Positions 28,596 to 36,433 of a stretch of 64,000 bases of DNA are shown here, one piece after another. The translations under genes were made by a program, and so were the position numbers. This stretch comes from Gallionella sp. Lineage in GTDB: Bacteria > Pseudomonadota > Gammaproteobacteria > Burkholderiales > Gallionellaceae. Location: assembly GCA_028714075.1 (NCBI GenBank), contig JAQTMZ010000009.1, forward strand, positions 95,475-159,474, in the 5' to 3' direction. Position 1 is the first letter of the stretch; every line of letters begins with the position of its first letter. A model generated the notes under the pieces. That model was not told the origin of the DNA and made no database searches. It saw nothing but the letters and a program-made list of their open reading frames with translations.

Positions 28596-29568
28596 GAGGA
28601 GTGATCTTTCGCAGTATGTGGTCGATCAGGGTCGAGTCGATTTCGGCATCTACGCGCAACACCCAATAGCGGGCATCGGCGAATGCAGCGCATTTTACCG
28701 CATCTTTTTCGGTCAGGAGTAGCGCGTCGCAGCCGCTGAAAGCCAGATCGGTTTCAAGGTAAGGATGGTGGTCCGGGAAAGCGTGCGGTGTAAAGGAAAT
28801 GCCCAGCGCCTGCAGATGCTCGAAGTAGCGTTGCGGATGCCCGATACCGGCGACGGCGTGATTGTTCAGTGCGTGGAAATGACCGGCAGTCACTGTTTCG
28901 CCGGGGTCGAGCAGATTGTAAAAAATTTCCCCCGACAGGCGCATGGCGTATTGGCCTGTTGAAGTTTTGCCGTTATTTATTACCACGGCATCCACGCTGT
29001 GCAAGCGTGACACCGGCTCGCGCAACGGCCCGGCGGGAAGCATCAAGCCATTGCCGAAGCCGCGCATGCCATCGACTACCGCGACTTCCACATCGCGCCG
29101 CAAACGGTAGTGCTGCAAGCCGTCGTCGCACAGCACGACATCGCATTGCGGATGGTTTTTTAAGGCGGCTTGTGCGGCGGCGGCGCGATCTTTGCCGATC
29201 CACACCGGACACAGGTTGCGCCGTGCCATCAGCAGCGGTTCGTCGCCCACCTGTTGCGCAACGCTGTTTGTTTCGACCTGCTGTGGCTGTTGCGCCGCAC
29301 CACCGTAGCCGCGGCTGACGATGAGCGGATGCCAGCCGTGCTGGATCAGTTGTTGCGCCAGGGCAAGCGTGAGCGGGGTTTTGCCGGTTCCGCCGACGCT
29401 GATGTTGCCGATTACGATGACCGGTACGGGCAGCTTATGACCGGACAGGATGTTGATGCGATATAACGCACGGCGCAATGCCACCAGCAGGCGAAACAGC
29501 AGGCTAACCGGAAAAAGAATCAGGTGCAGCGGGGTGGTGCGTGACCAGTGGTGTTGCAGCCAGTGCAC
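28576..29568 (-). CDS. lpxK: Tetraacyldisaccharide 4'-kinase
   Basis: Phosphorylates the lipid A disaccharide at the inner membrane. [20 protein letters not shown] is the P-loop region; a membrane-associating N-terminal helix ([20 protein letters not shown]) precedes it. The start is placed at the GTG of VHWLQHHW (29568), giving 330 residues, the normal size. An ATG at 29634 would add 22 residues encoded entirely by the MITE-like repeat 29568-29710. The repeat end contributes AGAGG five bases before the GTG, so the element appears to supply the ribosome binding site. Confidence 0.93.
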   Translation of the reverse strand: MHWLQHHWSRTTPLHLILFPVSLLFRLLVALRRALYRINILSGHKLPVPVIVIGNISVGGTGKTPLTLALAQQLIQHGWHPLIVSRGYGGAAQQPQQVETNSVAQQVGDEPLLMARRNLCPVWIGKDRAAAAQAALKNHPQCDVVLCDDGLQHYRLRRDVEVAVVDGMRGFGNGLMLPAGPLREPVSRLHSVDAVVINNGKTSTGQYAMRLSGEIFYNLLDPGETVTAGHFHALNNHAVAGIGHPQRYFEHLQALGISFTPHAFPDHHPYLETDLAFSGCDALLLTEKDAVKCAAFADARYWVLRVDAEIDSTLIDHILRKITPHGRKTA

Positions 29569-29710
29569 GGGAGCCTCTAAAAATTCAGAGTTCGCCCAAA
29601 TGCAAGGCGCGGGAAAAATTTCGCCGCGCCGCATATGGTTTATATGTAAGCAAGAAATTTTTCTCGCAACGCGGCAGTTGGGATGAAATGTGAATTTTTA
29701 GAGGCTCCCG
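29568..29710. mobile_element. MITE-like element with perfect 20-bp terminal inverted repeats
   Basis: The ends 29568-29587 (CGGGAGCCTCTAAAAATTCA) and 29691-29710 are exact inverted copies. The 143-bp body has no gene. It fills the gap between the exbD stop codon (29711) and the lpxK GTG exactly. Related elements: 30779-30924, 51119-51306 and 51723-51868. Confidence 0.85.
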
Positions 29711-30130
29711 TTACTTGGGCTGGTTTTGCGTGGTAAAGGTAATGCGCCCGTATCCCGCCAGCCGCGCCGCTTCCATCACGTTGATCACGGACTGGTGCGG
29801 CGCTTTGGCATCGGCGTTGATGACGATGGTGGGGTCGGCCTGGTCGCCTGCGGCATTCTTGAGGGAGTTCGCCAATGCGGTCACCCCGCTATAGGCCACC
29901 CCCTGATTGTTGATGGCATAGTGCTCGGAGGCGTCCACCGCCACATTGATCGGCTTGGCCGTGGCCACGGTTGCATCGCCGCCGGCCTGCGGCAGGTTGA
30001 TCTGCAACTCGGAGAATTTGGCATAGCTGGTGGTCACCATCAGGAAAATCAGGATCACCAGCAGCACGTCTATCATCGGAATCAGATTGATTTCCGGTTC
30101 TTCACGGGCGCGCCCACGCTGAAAATTCAT
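29711..30130 (-). CDS. exbD: ExbD/TolR-type biopolymer transport protein
   Basis: A 139-residue inner-membrane protein with one N-terminal membrane helix, EINLIPMIDVLLVILIFLMV, carrying the conserved Asp that conducts protons, and a periplasmic domain. With ExbB it forms the proton-driven motor that energises TonB-dependent transport. It starts three bases after the exbB stop. Its stop abuts the MITE-like element. Confidence 0.93.
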   Translation of the reverse strand: MNFQRGRAREEPEINLIPMIDVLLVILIFLMVTTSYAKFSELQINLPQAGGDATVATAKPINVAVDASEHYAINNQGVAYSGVTALANSLKNAAGDQADPTIVINADAKAPHQSVINVMEAARLAGYGRITFTTQNQPK

Positions 30131-30133
30131 TAT

Positions 30134-30742
30134 TTAATCCTTGCGCTGGCCATGCACGATCTCCACCAGTTTGATGGCCTGTTGCTCCATTTCGACGGTC
30201 AGGCTATCCACCTGGGCGCGGAAATGCCGGTAGAAAATCATGCTGGGAATGGCCACGATCAGGCCGAAAGCCGTGTTGTACAAGGCCACCGAGATGCCGT
30301 GCGCGAGTGTCGCCGGGTTGTTGCCCATCGCAGTTTGCGAGCCGAAAATTTCGATCATTCCCACCACCGTGCCGAACAGCCCCAGCAACGGGCTGATGGA
30401 GGCAATCGTGCCGAGAGTGGTCAAAAAACGCTCCAGCTCGTGCGTGACTTTGCGTCCCGCTTCTTCGATGGATTCCTTCATCACCTCGGGCGGGCTTTTT
30501 ATATTCTTCAGTCCGGCGGCGAAAATGCGCCCCAGCGGCGAACTTTCGGCAAGCCGGTTTAGCATGCCGCTGCTGACGCCGCGCTGCTTCATCTCCTTGA
30601 CGACTTCATCCAGCAAAGAGGGCGGGGACACGCGGCTCGTGCGCAAAAAAACAAAGCGCTCGACAATCAGGCCTACTGCGATGATGGATGCCAGAATCAA
30701 AAACCAGATCGGCCAACCGGCCGCTTCTACAATTGCAAACAC
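30134..30742 (-). CDS. exbB: ExbB/TolQ-type (MotA family) proton channel protein
   Basis: A 202-residue inner-membrane protein with three membrane segments: WPIWFLILASIIAVGLIVER near the start, then LTTLGTIASISPLLGLFGTV and ALYNTAFGLIVAIPSMIFY, which are the conserved MotA/TolQ/ExbB domain. It pairs with ExbD. The promoter region upstream holds another MITE-like repeat at 30779. Confidence 0.94.
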   Translation of the reverse strand: MFAIVEAAGWPIWFLILASIIAVGLIVERFVFLRTSRVSPPSLLDEVVKEMKQRGVSSGMLNRLAESSPLGRIFAAGLKNIKSPPEVMKESIEEAGRKVTHELERFLTTLGTIASISPLLGLFGTVVGMIEIFGSQTAMGNNPATLAHGISVALYNTAFGLIVAIPSMIFYRHFRAQVDSLTVEMEQQAIKLVEIVHGQRKD

Positions 30743-30778
30743 GCGGATTCTCCAAATGTGCTTAAATTAAACGGGCCT

Positions 30779-30924
30779 AAGGGTGCTTCTATAAATTCAA
30801 AATCCTAAGTGAGGCAAGGCGCTAAATAAAATTTTAGTGCGCTGCATATAATTGATATGCAAGCGTTAAAATTTTTTGAGCAACGCAGTATCGCGACGGA
30901 GTTTGGATTTATAGAGGTGCCCTT
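30779..30924. mobile_element. MITE-like element (imperfect inverted ends)
   Basis: AAGGGTGCTTCTATAAATTC at the left and GATTTATAGAGGTGCCCTT at the right are inverted copies with few mismatches. The body resembles 29568-29710 in layout (size, central TATG-containing part). It lies 37 bases upstream of exbB. Confidence 0.75.
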
Positions 30925-31260
30925 AAAAATTCAGGGCGCAACTGTAGCGTGTCATGCTGACTTGAGCAATCATTTCTCGGGAGCCCTCAGGATTTACTTC
31001 AGCAACATTTGGCTAACTGGGCATTTGAAAAGGGTATTTTTATTTACCCACAAAATCTGTGGATAACTTTGTGGATTGTTTCCAATAATAGCCTTATAAC
31101 TTGGCGTGGCATATGGGATTTTGTTACTTTGCCTATTTTTTGCATGGGTATAAATAGTATAAAAAACAATGTGTTATCGTAACTCGATGGTTTCATTGCG
31201 GGGCGCCATGGCAAGATATGGCGAATTTCTTGGTTTTGTGGATTATTTAGAGATGTCAAT
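30925..31260. promoter_or_regulatory. Non-coding stretch with a DnaA-box-like site before xseA
   Basis: AT-rich gap between divergent exbB and xseA. TGTGGATAA at 31058-31066 is a perfect match to the strong DnaA box in reverse orientation. A single box does not indicate an origin. Promoters for both genes should lie here but none is clear enough to mark. Confidence 0.45.
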
Positions 31261-32607
31261 ATGCCTTTAGGCTTATTTTTCGAAGAAAAAAACCGCGTTT
31301 TGCGCGTCGCAGAACTCAACTTTGCAATCAAGCAGTTGCTCGAAAGCAACATTCCATTGCTATGGGTGCGCGGTGAAATTTCCAATCTGGTGAAGGCCGC
31401 ATCCGGCCACTGGTATTTCGCGCTCAAGGACGATCAGGCGCAGGTGCGCTGCGTGATGTTCCGCAACAAAAACCAGTTGCTGGTTAGCACGGTTGCCAAT
31501 GGCCAGCAGGTCGAAGTCCTGGCTGCCGCCACCCTGTATGAACAGCGCGGCGACTTCCAGTTGACCGTCGAACAGATGCGCCCGGCAGGCTTGGGCATCC
31601 TGTATGAACAATTCGAACGGCTGAAACAATCGCTGCAAAGCGAAGGCTTGTTTGCCGCCGAACGCAAACGTCCCTTGCCCGCGTTCCCGAAACGCGTCGG
31701 CATCGTCACCTCGCCGCAGGCCGCCGCGTTGCGCGACGTGCTCACCACCCTGAAGCTGCGTCTGCCGACTGTGCCGGTGCTGCTGTACCCCGCGCCGGTG
31801 CAGGGCAGCGGCAGCGCGGAGAAGATCGCCGCTGCCATCCGGCTCGCCAACCAGCGCGCGGAATGCGACGTGCTGATCGTGTGCCGTGGCGGCGGCAGCA
31901 TCGAAGACCTGTGGGCGTTCAATGAAGAAGTCGTGGCGCGCGCCATCGCCGCCAGCGAAATTCCCGTCGTCAGCGGCGTCGGCCACGAGACCGACTTCAC
32001 CATCGCCGATTTCGTCGCCGACGAACGCGCCCCGACCCCGACCGCCGCCGCGCAACGCGTCGTGCCGGATCGCCACGCGCTGCTCAGAAATTTGCGCAAC
32101 ACCGCGCAACACCTGCAACGCGCGCAGCGCAACCGTTTGCAGAACGCGATGCAGGCCGTGGATTATTTGCAGCGCCGCCTGGTGCACCCCGCGCAGCAGT
32201 TGCAGCGCCGGGCGCAACAACTGGATCAACTGCAACAGCGCATGCAGCGCGCCTTTGCCTACCGCAAGCAGCAGCAACACTGGCAGTGGCAAGCGCTGGC
32301 GCAACGATTACGCGCTGCGGGTGGCGGTTTTGCCCGCCTGCACGACAAGCAGGACAGCCTCGCGCAACGTCTGGTCAAGGCGATGCGCGCAACGCAAGCG
32401 CAGCGCGCGGCGCGCGCGGACAACCTCGCGCAGCATTTGATTCTGCTCGATCCGAAACAGGTGCTGGCACGGGGGTATAGTCTGGTACAGGATGCGAAGG
32501 GTGGAGTGGTGTCGGATGCTAGTCGGTTGGAGGTTGGCGCGGAGTTGCGGGTTACGTTTGCGAAGGGGTGGGTGAGGACGGAAGTGAAGGAGCGTGGTGT
32601 GGAATAG
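31261..32607 (+). CDS. xseA: Exodeoxyribonuclease VII large subunit
   Basis: A 448-residue catalytic subunit that degrades single-stranded DNA with XseB. The OB-fold starts after LRVAELNFAIKQLLESNIPL with LLWVRGEISNLVKAASGHWY; the nuclease domain shows KRVGIVTSPQAAALRDVL, VLIVCRGGGSIEDLWAFNEE and SGVGHETDFTIADFVADERA with the conserved catalytic residues, followed by the long coiled coil. Normal length. No xseB is visible nearby. It marks the last housekeeping gene before the accessory island. Confidence 0.96.
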   Translation: MPLGLFFEEKNRVLRVAELNFAIKQLLESNIPLLWVRGEISNLVKAASGHWYFALKDDQAQVRCVMFRNKNQLLVSTVANGQQVEVLAAATLYEQRGDFQLTVEQMRPAGLGILYEQFERLKQSLQSEGLFAAERKRPLPAFPKRVGIVTSPQAAALRDVLTTLKLRLPTVPVLLYPAPVQGSGSAEKIAAAIRLANQRAECDVLIVCRGGGSIEDLWAFNEEVVARAIAASEIPVVSGVGHETDFTIADFVADERAPTPTAAAQRVVPDRHALLRNLRNTAQHLQRAQRNRLQNAMQAVDYLQRRLVHPAQQLQRRAQQLDQLQQRMQRAFAYRKQQQHWQWQALAQRLRAAGGGFARLHDKQDSLAQRLVKAMRATQAQRAARADNLAQHLILLDPKQVLARGYSLVQDAKGGVVSDASRLEVGAELRVTFAKGWVRTEVKERGVE

Positions 32608-32621
32608 GTTGTTAGAAAAGG

Positions 32622-32694
32622 CCGTTCGCCCTGAGGTATCGAAGGGTAAATAATATCCCCTCTCCCTTTCAGGGAGAGGGTTAGGGAGAGGGTA
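32622..32694. repeat. Two short intergenic repeats after xseA
   Basis: A half copy of the CCGTTCG family (GCCGTTCGCCCTGAG, about 32621-32647) followed by a unit of the CCCTCTCCC/GGGAGAGGG palindrome family (32656-32694), here between genes. Probably also serves as xseA terminator. Confidence 0.75.
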
Positions 32695-32722
32695 GAAACT
32701 CCACCCCTTCACAACAAAAACC

Positions 32723-32783
32723 AAAATCAACACCGCCGGGGGTAGCCTGGCAGCTAGTCACTTTCTTTTGCTTCGCCAAAAAG
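32723..32783. repeat. 61-bp repeat at the left border of the accessory island
   Basis: Inverted copy of 46834-46896 with about two mismatches (contains CACCGCCGGGGGTAGCC and CTAGTCACTTTCTTTTG). The two copies lie 14 kb apart and frame the accessory region. Confidence 0.8.
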
Positions 32784-32784
32784 A

Positions 32785-32810
32785 CGGAATTATGTAGCAA
32801 CCGCACAAAG
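32785..32810. repeat. 26-bp sequence, perfect inverted copy at 45425-45450
   Basis: Begins CGGAATTATGTAGC and ends CGCACAAAG. The exact reverse complement lies at 45425-45450, after the metallophosphoesterase gene. The pair encloses the transposase, Wadjet, WYL and phosphoesterase genes. Confidence 0.85.
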
Positions 32811-32868
32811 AAATTCCGCCCCTAAACCGTAGAATCACCTTATTCAAGAATCGTTGAATGAGGGATAT

Positions 32869-33297
32869 ATGGGACACACCTACGCCATATCAGGGCTAGT
32901 CGGCAAGCGTTCGGAAATGGCCGGAATGATCGAGCATCACCAGAAGGAAATCGAGCGCCTTCGGCAAGGCTTGTACCAGATCGACGCGGCGATCCGCATC
33001 TTCGACCCCGCCTATCGTATCCGATCTATCAAAGCTAAGGAATACCGTCGCTACAGCCGCATCTTCAAGAAAGGCGAATGCTACCGGCTCTGCCTGGAAG
33101 CGCTACGCCGTGCTGACGGCGTACTGAGTACCACACTCATTACCGAGATCATCATGCACAAAAAGAGCGTGCCACAGGAACAGCAATCAACCGTTACAGA
33201 CAGCGTGAACAACTCACTGCGTTTTGCCGAGCGCCGGGGTATTGTCCAGCGCGTGGGTATGGATGGCATCAGTATCCGTTGGAAGATTACGGACTAA
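32869..33297 (+). CDS. Unknown protein, coiled-coil plus winged-helix-like (paralog A)
   Basis: A 142-residue protein, start at MGHTYAIS with GAGGG upstream. The N-terminal part, ISGLVGKRSEMAGMIEHHQK, continues as a coiled coil; a conserved IFDPAYRIRSIKAKE segment links to a helical domain ending in RFAERRGIVQRVGMDGISIR, which reads like a winged helix. Its neighbour at 33305 is a diverged paralog. I have a recollection of similar small proteins in integrative elements and plasmids but no function. First gene inside the island border. Confidence 0.75.
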   Translation: MGHTYAISGLVGKRSEMAGMIEHHQKEIERLRQGLYQIDAAIRIFDPAYRIRSIKAKEYRRYSRIFKKGECYRLCLEALRRADGVLSTTLITEIIMHKKSVPQEQQSTVTDSVNNSLRFAERRGIVQRVGMDGISIRWKITD

Positions 33298-33304
33298 GCT
33301 CAAT

Positions 33305-33751
33305 ATGACTGAATCCCATGTTGTCTCAGCTTTGGTTGCCAAGCGTGCCGAATTGACTGGTCGGATTGAGCATTTCCAGTCTCAGATTCGGCAGATTTCA
33401 ATGGATGTCGATCATTTGGACGCGACGCTTCAACTGTTCGATTCTGATTATGATCTGTTGAGCATCAAACCCAAAGGCATACGAAGCTCCAACCCTTGGT
33501 TTGCCAAGGGCGAAATCTCCCGGCTTACCCTCGATGCCTTGAGAACGGCCACTGCCCCACTTTCCACTTGCGATATTGCTGATGTCCTGATTGCCCGTAA
33601 GAGCATCATTACAGAGGGCACGAAAGAACGAGATCGTCTGATCAAATCCTTGCTTTGGGCGCTTCAGCAGATGCGGAAGCGAGAGGTGGTAAAGATGGTT
33701 GGGAAGATAAAGGGGGCTGGCGGTGGCCCGATGCTTTGGATGTTGGCCTAG
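33305..33751 (+). CDS. Unknown protein, coiled-coil plus winged-helix-like (paralog B)
   Basis: A 148-residue protein that follows paralog A after seven bases. It shares the layout: VVSALVAKRAELTGRIEHFQ, LFDSDYDLLSIKPKGIRSSN, WFAKGEISRLTLDALRTATA and a C-terminal WALQQMRKREVVKMVGKI. The shared motifs LFDxxY and KxxR around residue 50-60 show common ancestry. No ribosome binding site is obvious, so it may be coupled to paralog A. Its stop is one base before a transposon-like inverted repeat. Confidence 0.75.
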   Translation: MTESHVVSALVAKRAELTGRIEHFQSQIRQISMDVDHLDATLQLFDSDYDLLSIKPKGIRSSNPWFAKGEISRLTLDALRTATAPLSTCDIADVLIARKSIITEGTKERDRLIKSLLWALQQMRKREVVKMVGKIKGAGGGPMLWMLA

Positions 33752-33962
33752 GTGGGGAAGCGGGCTATTTGGCACTAAATTGCACAGCATTTGGCACTCT
33801 AAGCTAATTGATTGATTAAACTCGGTTGATTTTTTGATTTAGTGCCAAATAGCCCGCAAATTGCTGGTTTGCGAACTTTATTGTGCCAAAACGACCTATT
33901 GTAACTATCTGATTTTACGGATTTGTATTTTTGCATTTGTGCCAAATAGCCCGCTTCCCCAC
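33752..33962. repeat. Transposon-end-like inverted repeats beside the IS1595 transposase
   Basis: GTGGGGAAGCGGGCTATTTG plus GCAC at 33752-33775 is repeated as an exact 24-bp inverted copy at 33939-33962. A third copy (21 bp exact to the left one) lies inverted at 33837-33857. The right copy ends two bases before the transposase stop codon. The layout suggests terminal repeats of the insertion sequence or a MITE derived from it; no gene is present between them. Confidence 0.7.
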
Positions 33963-33964
33963 AC

Positions 33965-35014
33965 TTAGGATGCCAGCCGTTCCGTCTGCCGCTTGTTGCC
34001 CTGCCAGTAACCGCACCAGTCACGGTTTGTCAGTGTGTGGGCGCACTTCTTCATGATGTCGGTAAATATCCTTCCGTTTGCCCAGCGGCGCGTGTCTTCG
34101 CGGTACGCCGCTTCGTTGGCATAGTTCGCCAGATATAAATTCCCAAACTTGTGCGTCTGTCCGTACTGCATCCGGCGAAAGCGGGCGAAGTACGATTCGG
34201 CCAAGTTGTTAGTTGTGCCATCGTCTGCGCGGTATTCGACGCTGTGATTCACGCGGCGAGTGTCGAATTTCGCATGGAGCGGATCGTAGGCGTTGGATTC
34301 ATCGGCGCAGATGATCGAGCCTTTTTTCACAAATTCATTCGCCAGCTTGCTCACATCTTCCTGATTCTCGCCTTTGAGTACGAAGGTTAGTGTTTTCACG
34401 GCACCGGCAGCGAGTTCCTGACACTTCTGCCGCATCACGAACACGCAACGCTTATCTGGGCGCTGGTGAACGGCAAGGCGGCGGTCTATGCGGTCTTCCT
34501 TCTTGTTCATCGGACGGATGTGCCCGTTGACATATGCACCATCCATGTGAATTTCACCAGACAGAGGCGCATCGTCGCGTTTTTCCATCAACGATTCCCT
34601 GATCTTGTGCGCCAGCACGAAGGCAGTTTTGTACTGCACGCCGAGATCACGAGCTAGTTGCAGTGCGGATATTCCCTTCACCGCATTGGTGTAGATGGCG
34701 ATGGCCGCGAGATACACGCGCAGCGGCAGTTTGTGGAAGGCAAAGATGGTGCCGGACGTAACGCTGAATGTGTGGCTGCAATCCTTGCAGCGCCATTGCT
34801 TGCGGGTGCGCTGGAAGTAATGCTTGCCGATGGCGCCGCACACCGGGCAAGCCACTTCCTCGCCAGCGCCCCAGCGTACTTCTTTGAATACCTCAAACGC
34901 CTGCGCGTCGGTGAGTTCCATCACCTTCCACACGGAGAGGGTACGGGCTTTGGCAGAGAGTAGGAAGTGTTGGGACATAGTTATAATCACTTGCGATATG
35001 TTTATATCGCGCAT
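33965..35014 (-). mobile_element. IS1595-family (ISXO2-like) transposase gene
   Basis: A 349-residue transposase (337 if the ATG at 34978 is used). An N-terminal zinc ribbon (CPVCGAIGKHYF ... WRCKDC) is followed by the ISXO2-type DDE-like domain: HMDGAYVNGHIRP, IICADESNAYDPL and NNLAESYFARFRRMQYGQTH, all intact. This is a complete coding region with no frameshift. Inverted repeats next to its 3' end may be the element's end; I cannot find a matching copy on the promoter side, so the outer border is undefined. It is divergent from a small HTH gene across a palindromic region. Confidence 0.88.
34993..35010. promoter_or_regulatory. Palindromic operator candidate between transposase and HTH gene
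   Basis: GCGATAT-GTTT-ATATCGC is a perfect 7-bp inverted repeat. A direct repeat ATATCGYGYATGATRT occurs at 35004-35019 and 35048-35063. Located in the divergent promoter region, it is a likely binding site for the HTH protein at 35089. Confidence 0.55.
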
Positions 35015-35088
35015 GATATGCTTTATTCATCGCTTGTCAAGATAAATATATCGTGTATGATGATATTAATATTTTTATAGGGGTTATT

Positions 35089-35316
35089 ATGTCTACCGAT
35101 CAGCAATGGGAAAACAAAGTTAAGGGGCTTCTCAAAGCTGAATTAAAACGCCGGAATGTCACTTATCAGGAATTGGTAGAAAAACTCGCTGCGCTAGGCG
35201 TTACTGAGACCCCTGAGAACATCGCAAACAAGATCAGCAGGGGGAAGTTCACGGCTGTATTCCTGATGCAATGTTTGGATGCGATTGGGTGCCAAACAAT
35301 CAGGATGGGAGAGTGA
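35089..35316 (+). CDS. DUF6471-like small HTH protein
   Basis: A 75-residue protein, start at MSTDQQWENK with AGGGG upstream. The whole chain, KGLLKAELKRRNVTYQELVE then NIANKISRGKFTAVFLMQCL, reads as a Cro/CI-type helix-turn-helix and matches the DUF6471 family. It is divergent from the transposase and overlaps the 3' end of jetD by 17 bases tail to tail. It may regulate the transposase; that is inference from position and fold. Confidence 0.8.
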   Translation: MSTDQQWENKVKGLLKAELKRRNVTYQELVEKLAALGVTETPENIANKISRGKFTAVFLMQCLDAIGCQTIRMGE

Positions 35317-36433
35317 CATTCCCCAAAGCAGATATGTCCAACGTCTGTCCTGCCAACAACTCGATCTCCTCTGGCAAGACAATTTCCTGATCAACCGCAT
35401 AACGTTCGCAGTAGGCAAGCATTTTTTGAACATCCTGCCGGCTTGATTGGAATAGTTTTTGACCTGGCTTTCCTGATCCTGTGGCCGTAGCATATGGATG
35501 TCGTCGTTCAGCATCGCCGATAGCATCAATCATTGGCCCATATAAAGCTGACAGTTGAACATGGGGAACTTTGGCAGCGATCCGCTCAAAGATTTGCATC
35601 CCTACCATATCAAGATCACCCCAGAGATATACGTTGGGGTGCGTCAACAGTCCAACCAGCGAAATTGATGTGCCTGGAGTTCGTTGAAGAATAATGGCGT
35701 TCCCAGTTTCCACAACGCTTGCTAGCTGGAACCCATAATCGTTACCTGCACCACTAAGACCGAATCCGAATGTGCAGACAAATACATATTTGTTTGCGGC
35801 ATTGGTTCCAACAGCAGTCTCGAATGCCACTGGGTTTTCTACTAGGATTACGGCTTCTGGTGCATTACATTGTCCACCAATAACGATATATGGAGGCCGC
35901 TGCATGAAAGCATCAACATTGATGCCAAAAGCTTTCAACAGCCTTTTGTCGAGAGAAGAAAGTAATTTGGAAGATCCAAGGAGGTATTGTGCACTTACGG
36001 AGAAAGCCATTTTTCCATCAAGATGAGACTGATCATTTCTGAGTTGCACAAGCCCTTGAAGAAGCTTCCGCATGGATTCCTTCGGGAATCCATTAAGAGG
36101 TTCCCCAAGATCATTTAAAACCATCTTATCTTCATCAGTTAATCCAGAATCACTCGCTATAACCTCCTGCCATTGAACCATATGAGCAGGAACAACTACA
36201 TCGGCTTTAAAAACCTTAATAAAAGACGATACGGGCTCCCCTTCCGGTGTCGAGCTATATTCAACCCGGCCAGCTATCCGGAGAGCATGGAGTTCACGGC
36301 GAATTGAAATAGGATCCAATCCAAGATCGGCAGCAAAACCATTTAAAACTCGACCCGTGCTGATTTTTCCAGCAGGGCTGCCGGATGATTTTTTTAGCAA
36401 CCATTGCAATGTTTTCTGATCAATCTCGGGCAT
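35300..36433 (-). CDS. jetD: Wadjet nuclease subunit JetD
   Basis: A 377-residue Toprim nuclease. N-terminal winged helix (residues about 1-60), arm region, then the Toprim domain with AVILVENPVAFETAV (catalytic Glu near residue 194) and VYLWGDLDMVGMQIFERI (DxD near 271-273). In the known Wadjet mechanism the JetABC motor extrudes DNA loops and JetD cuts closed circular plasmids. The start MPEIDQ overlaps the jetC end by 14 bases; an ATG 57 bases upstream is less likely. Last gene of the jetABCD operon. Length is close to the usual, so the 3' overlap with the HTH gene has not removed a domain. Confidence 0.9.
   Translation of the reverse strand: MPEIDQKTLQWLLKKSSGSPAGKISTGRVLNGFAADLGLDPISIRRELHALRIAGRVEYSSTPEGEPVSSFIKVFKADVVVPAHMVQWQEVIASDSGLTDEDKMVLNDLGEPLNGFPKESMRKLLQGLVQLRNDQSHLDGKMAFSVSAQYLLGSSKLLSSLDKRLLKAFGINVDAFMQRPPYIVIGGQCNAPEAVILVENPVAFETAVGTNAANKYVFVCTFGFGLSGAGNDYGFQLASVVETGNAIILQRTPGTSISLVGLLTHPNVYLWGDLDMVGMQIFERIAAKVPHVQLSALYGPMIDAIGDAERRHPYATATGSGKPGQKLFQSSRQDVQKMLAYCERYAVDQEIVLPEEIELLAGQTLDISALGNVTLPS

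Noticed and set aside
29569..29634. 22-residue N-terminal extension of LpxK
   Set aside because: It is encoded wholly by the MITE-like element; the GTG at 29568 gives the usual length and has a ribosome binding site.
31058..31066. Possible replication origin from a DnaA box
   Set aside because: Only one good box, with no cluster, AT-rich unwinding element or dnaA/dnaN/gidA neighbours.
33752..33962. Possible CRISPR array (three copies of a 21-24 base sequence)
   Set aside because: The copies are in inverted orientation and unevenly spaced, with no cas genes; they look like transposon ends.
35300..35330. JetD truncated by the insertion of the transposase/HTH unit
   Set aside because: JetD keeps both catalytic motifs and near-normal length; its end overlaps the HTH gene by only 17 bases.
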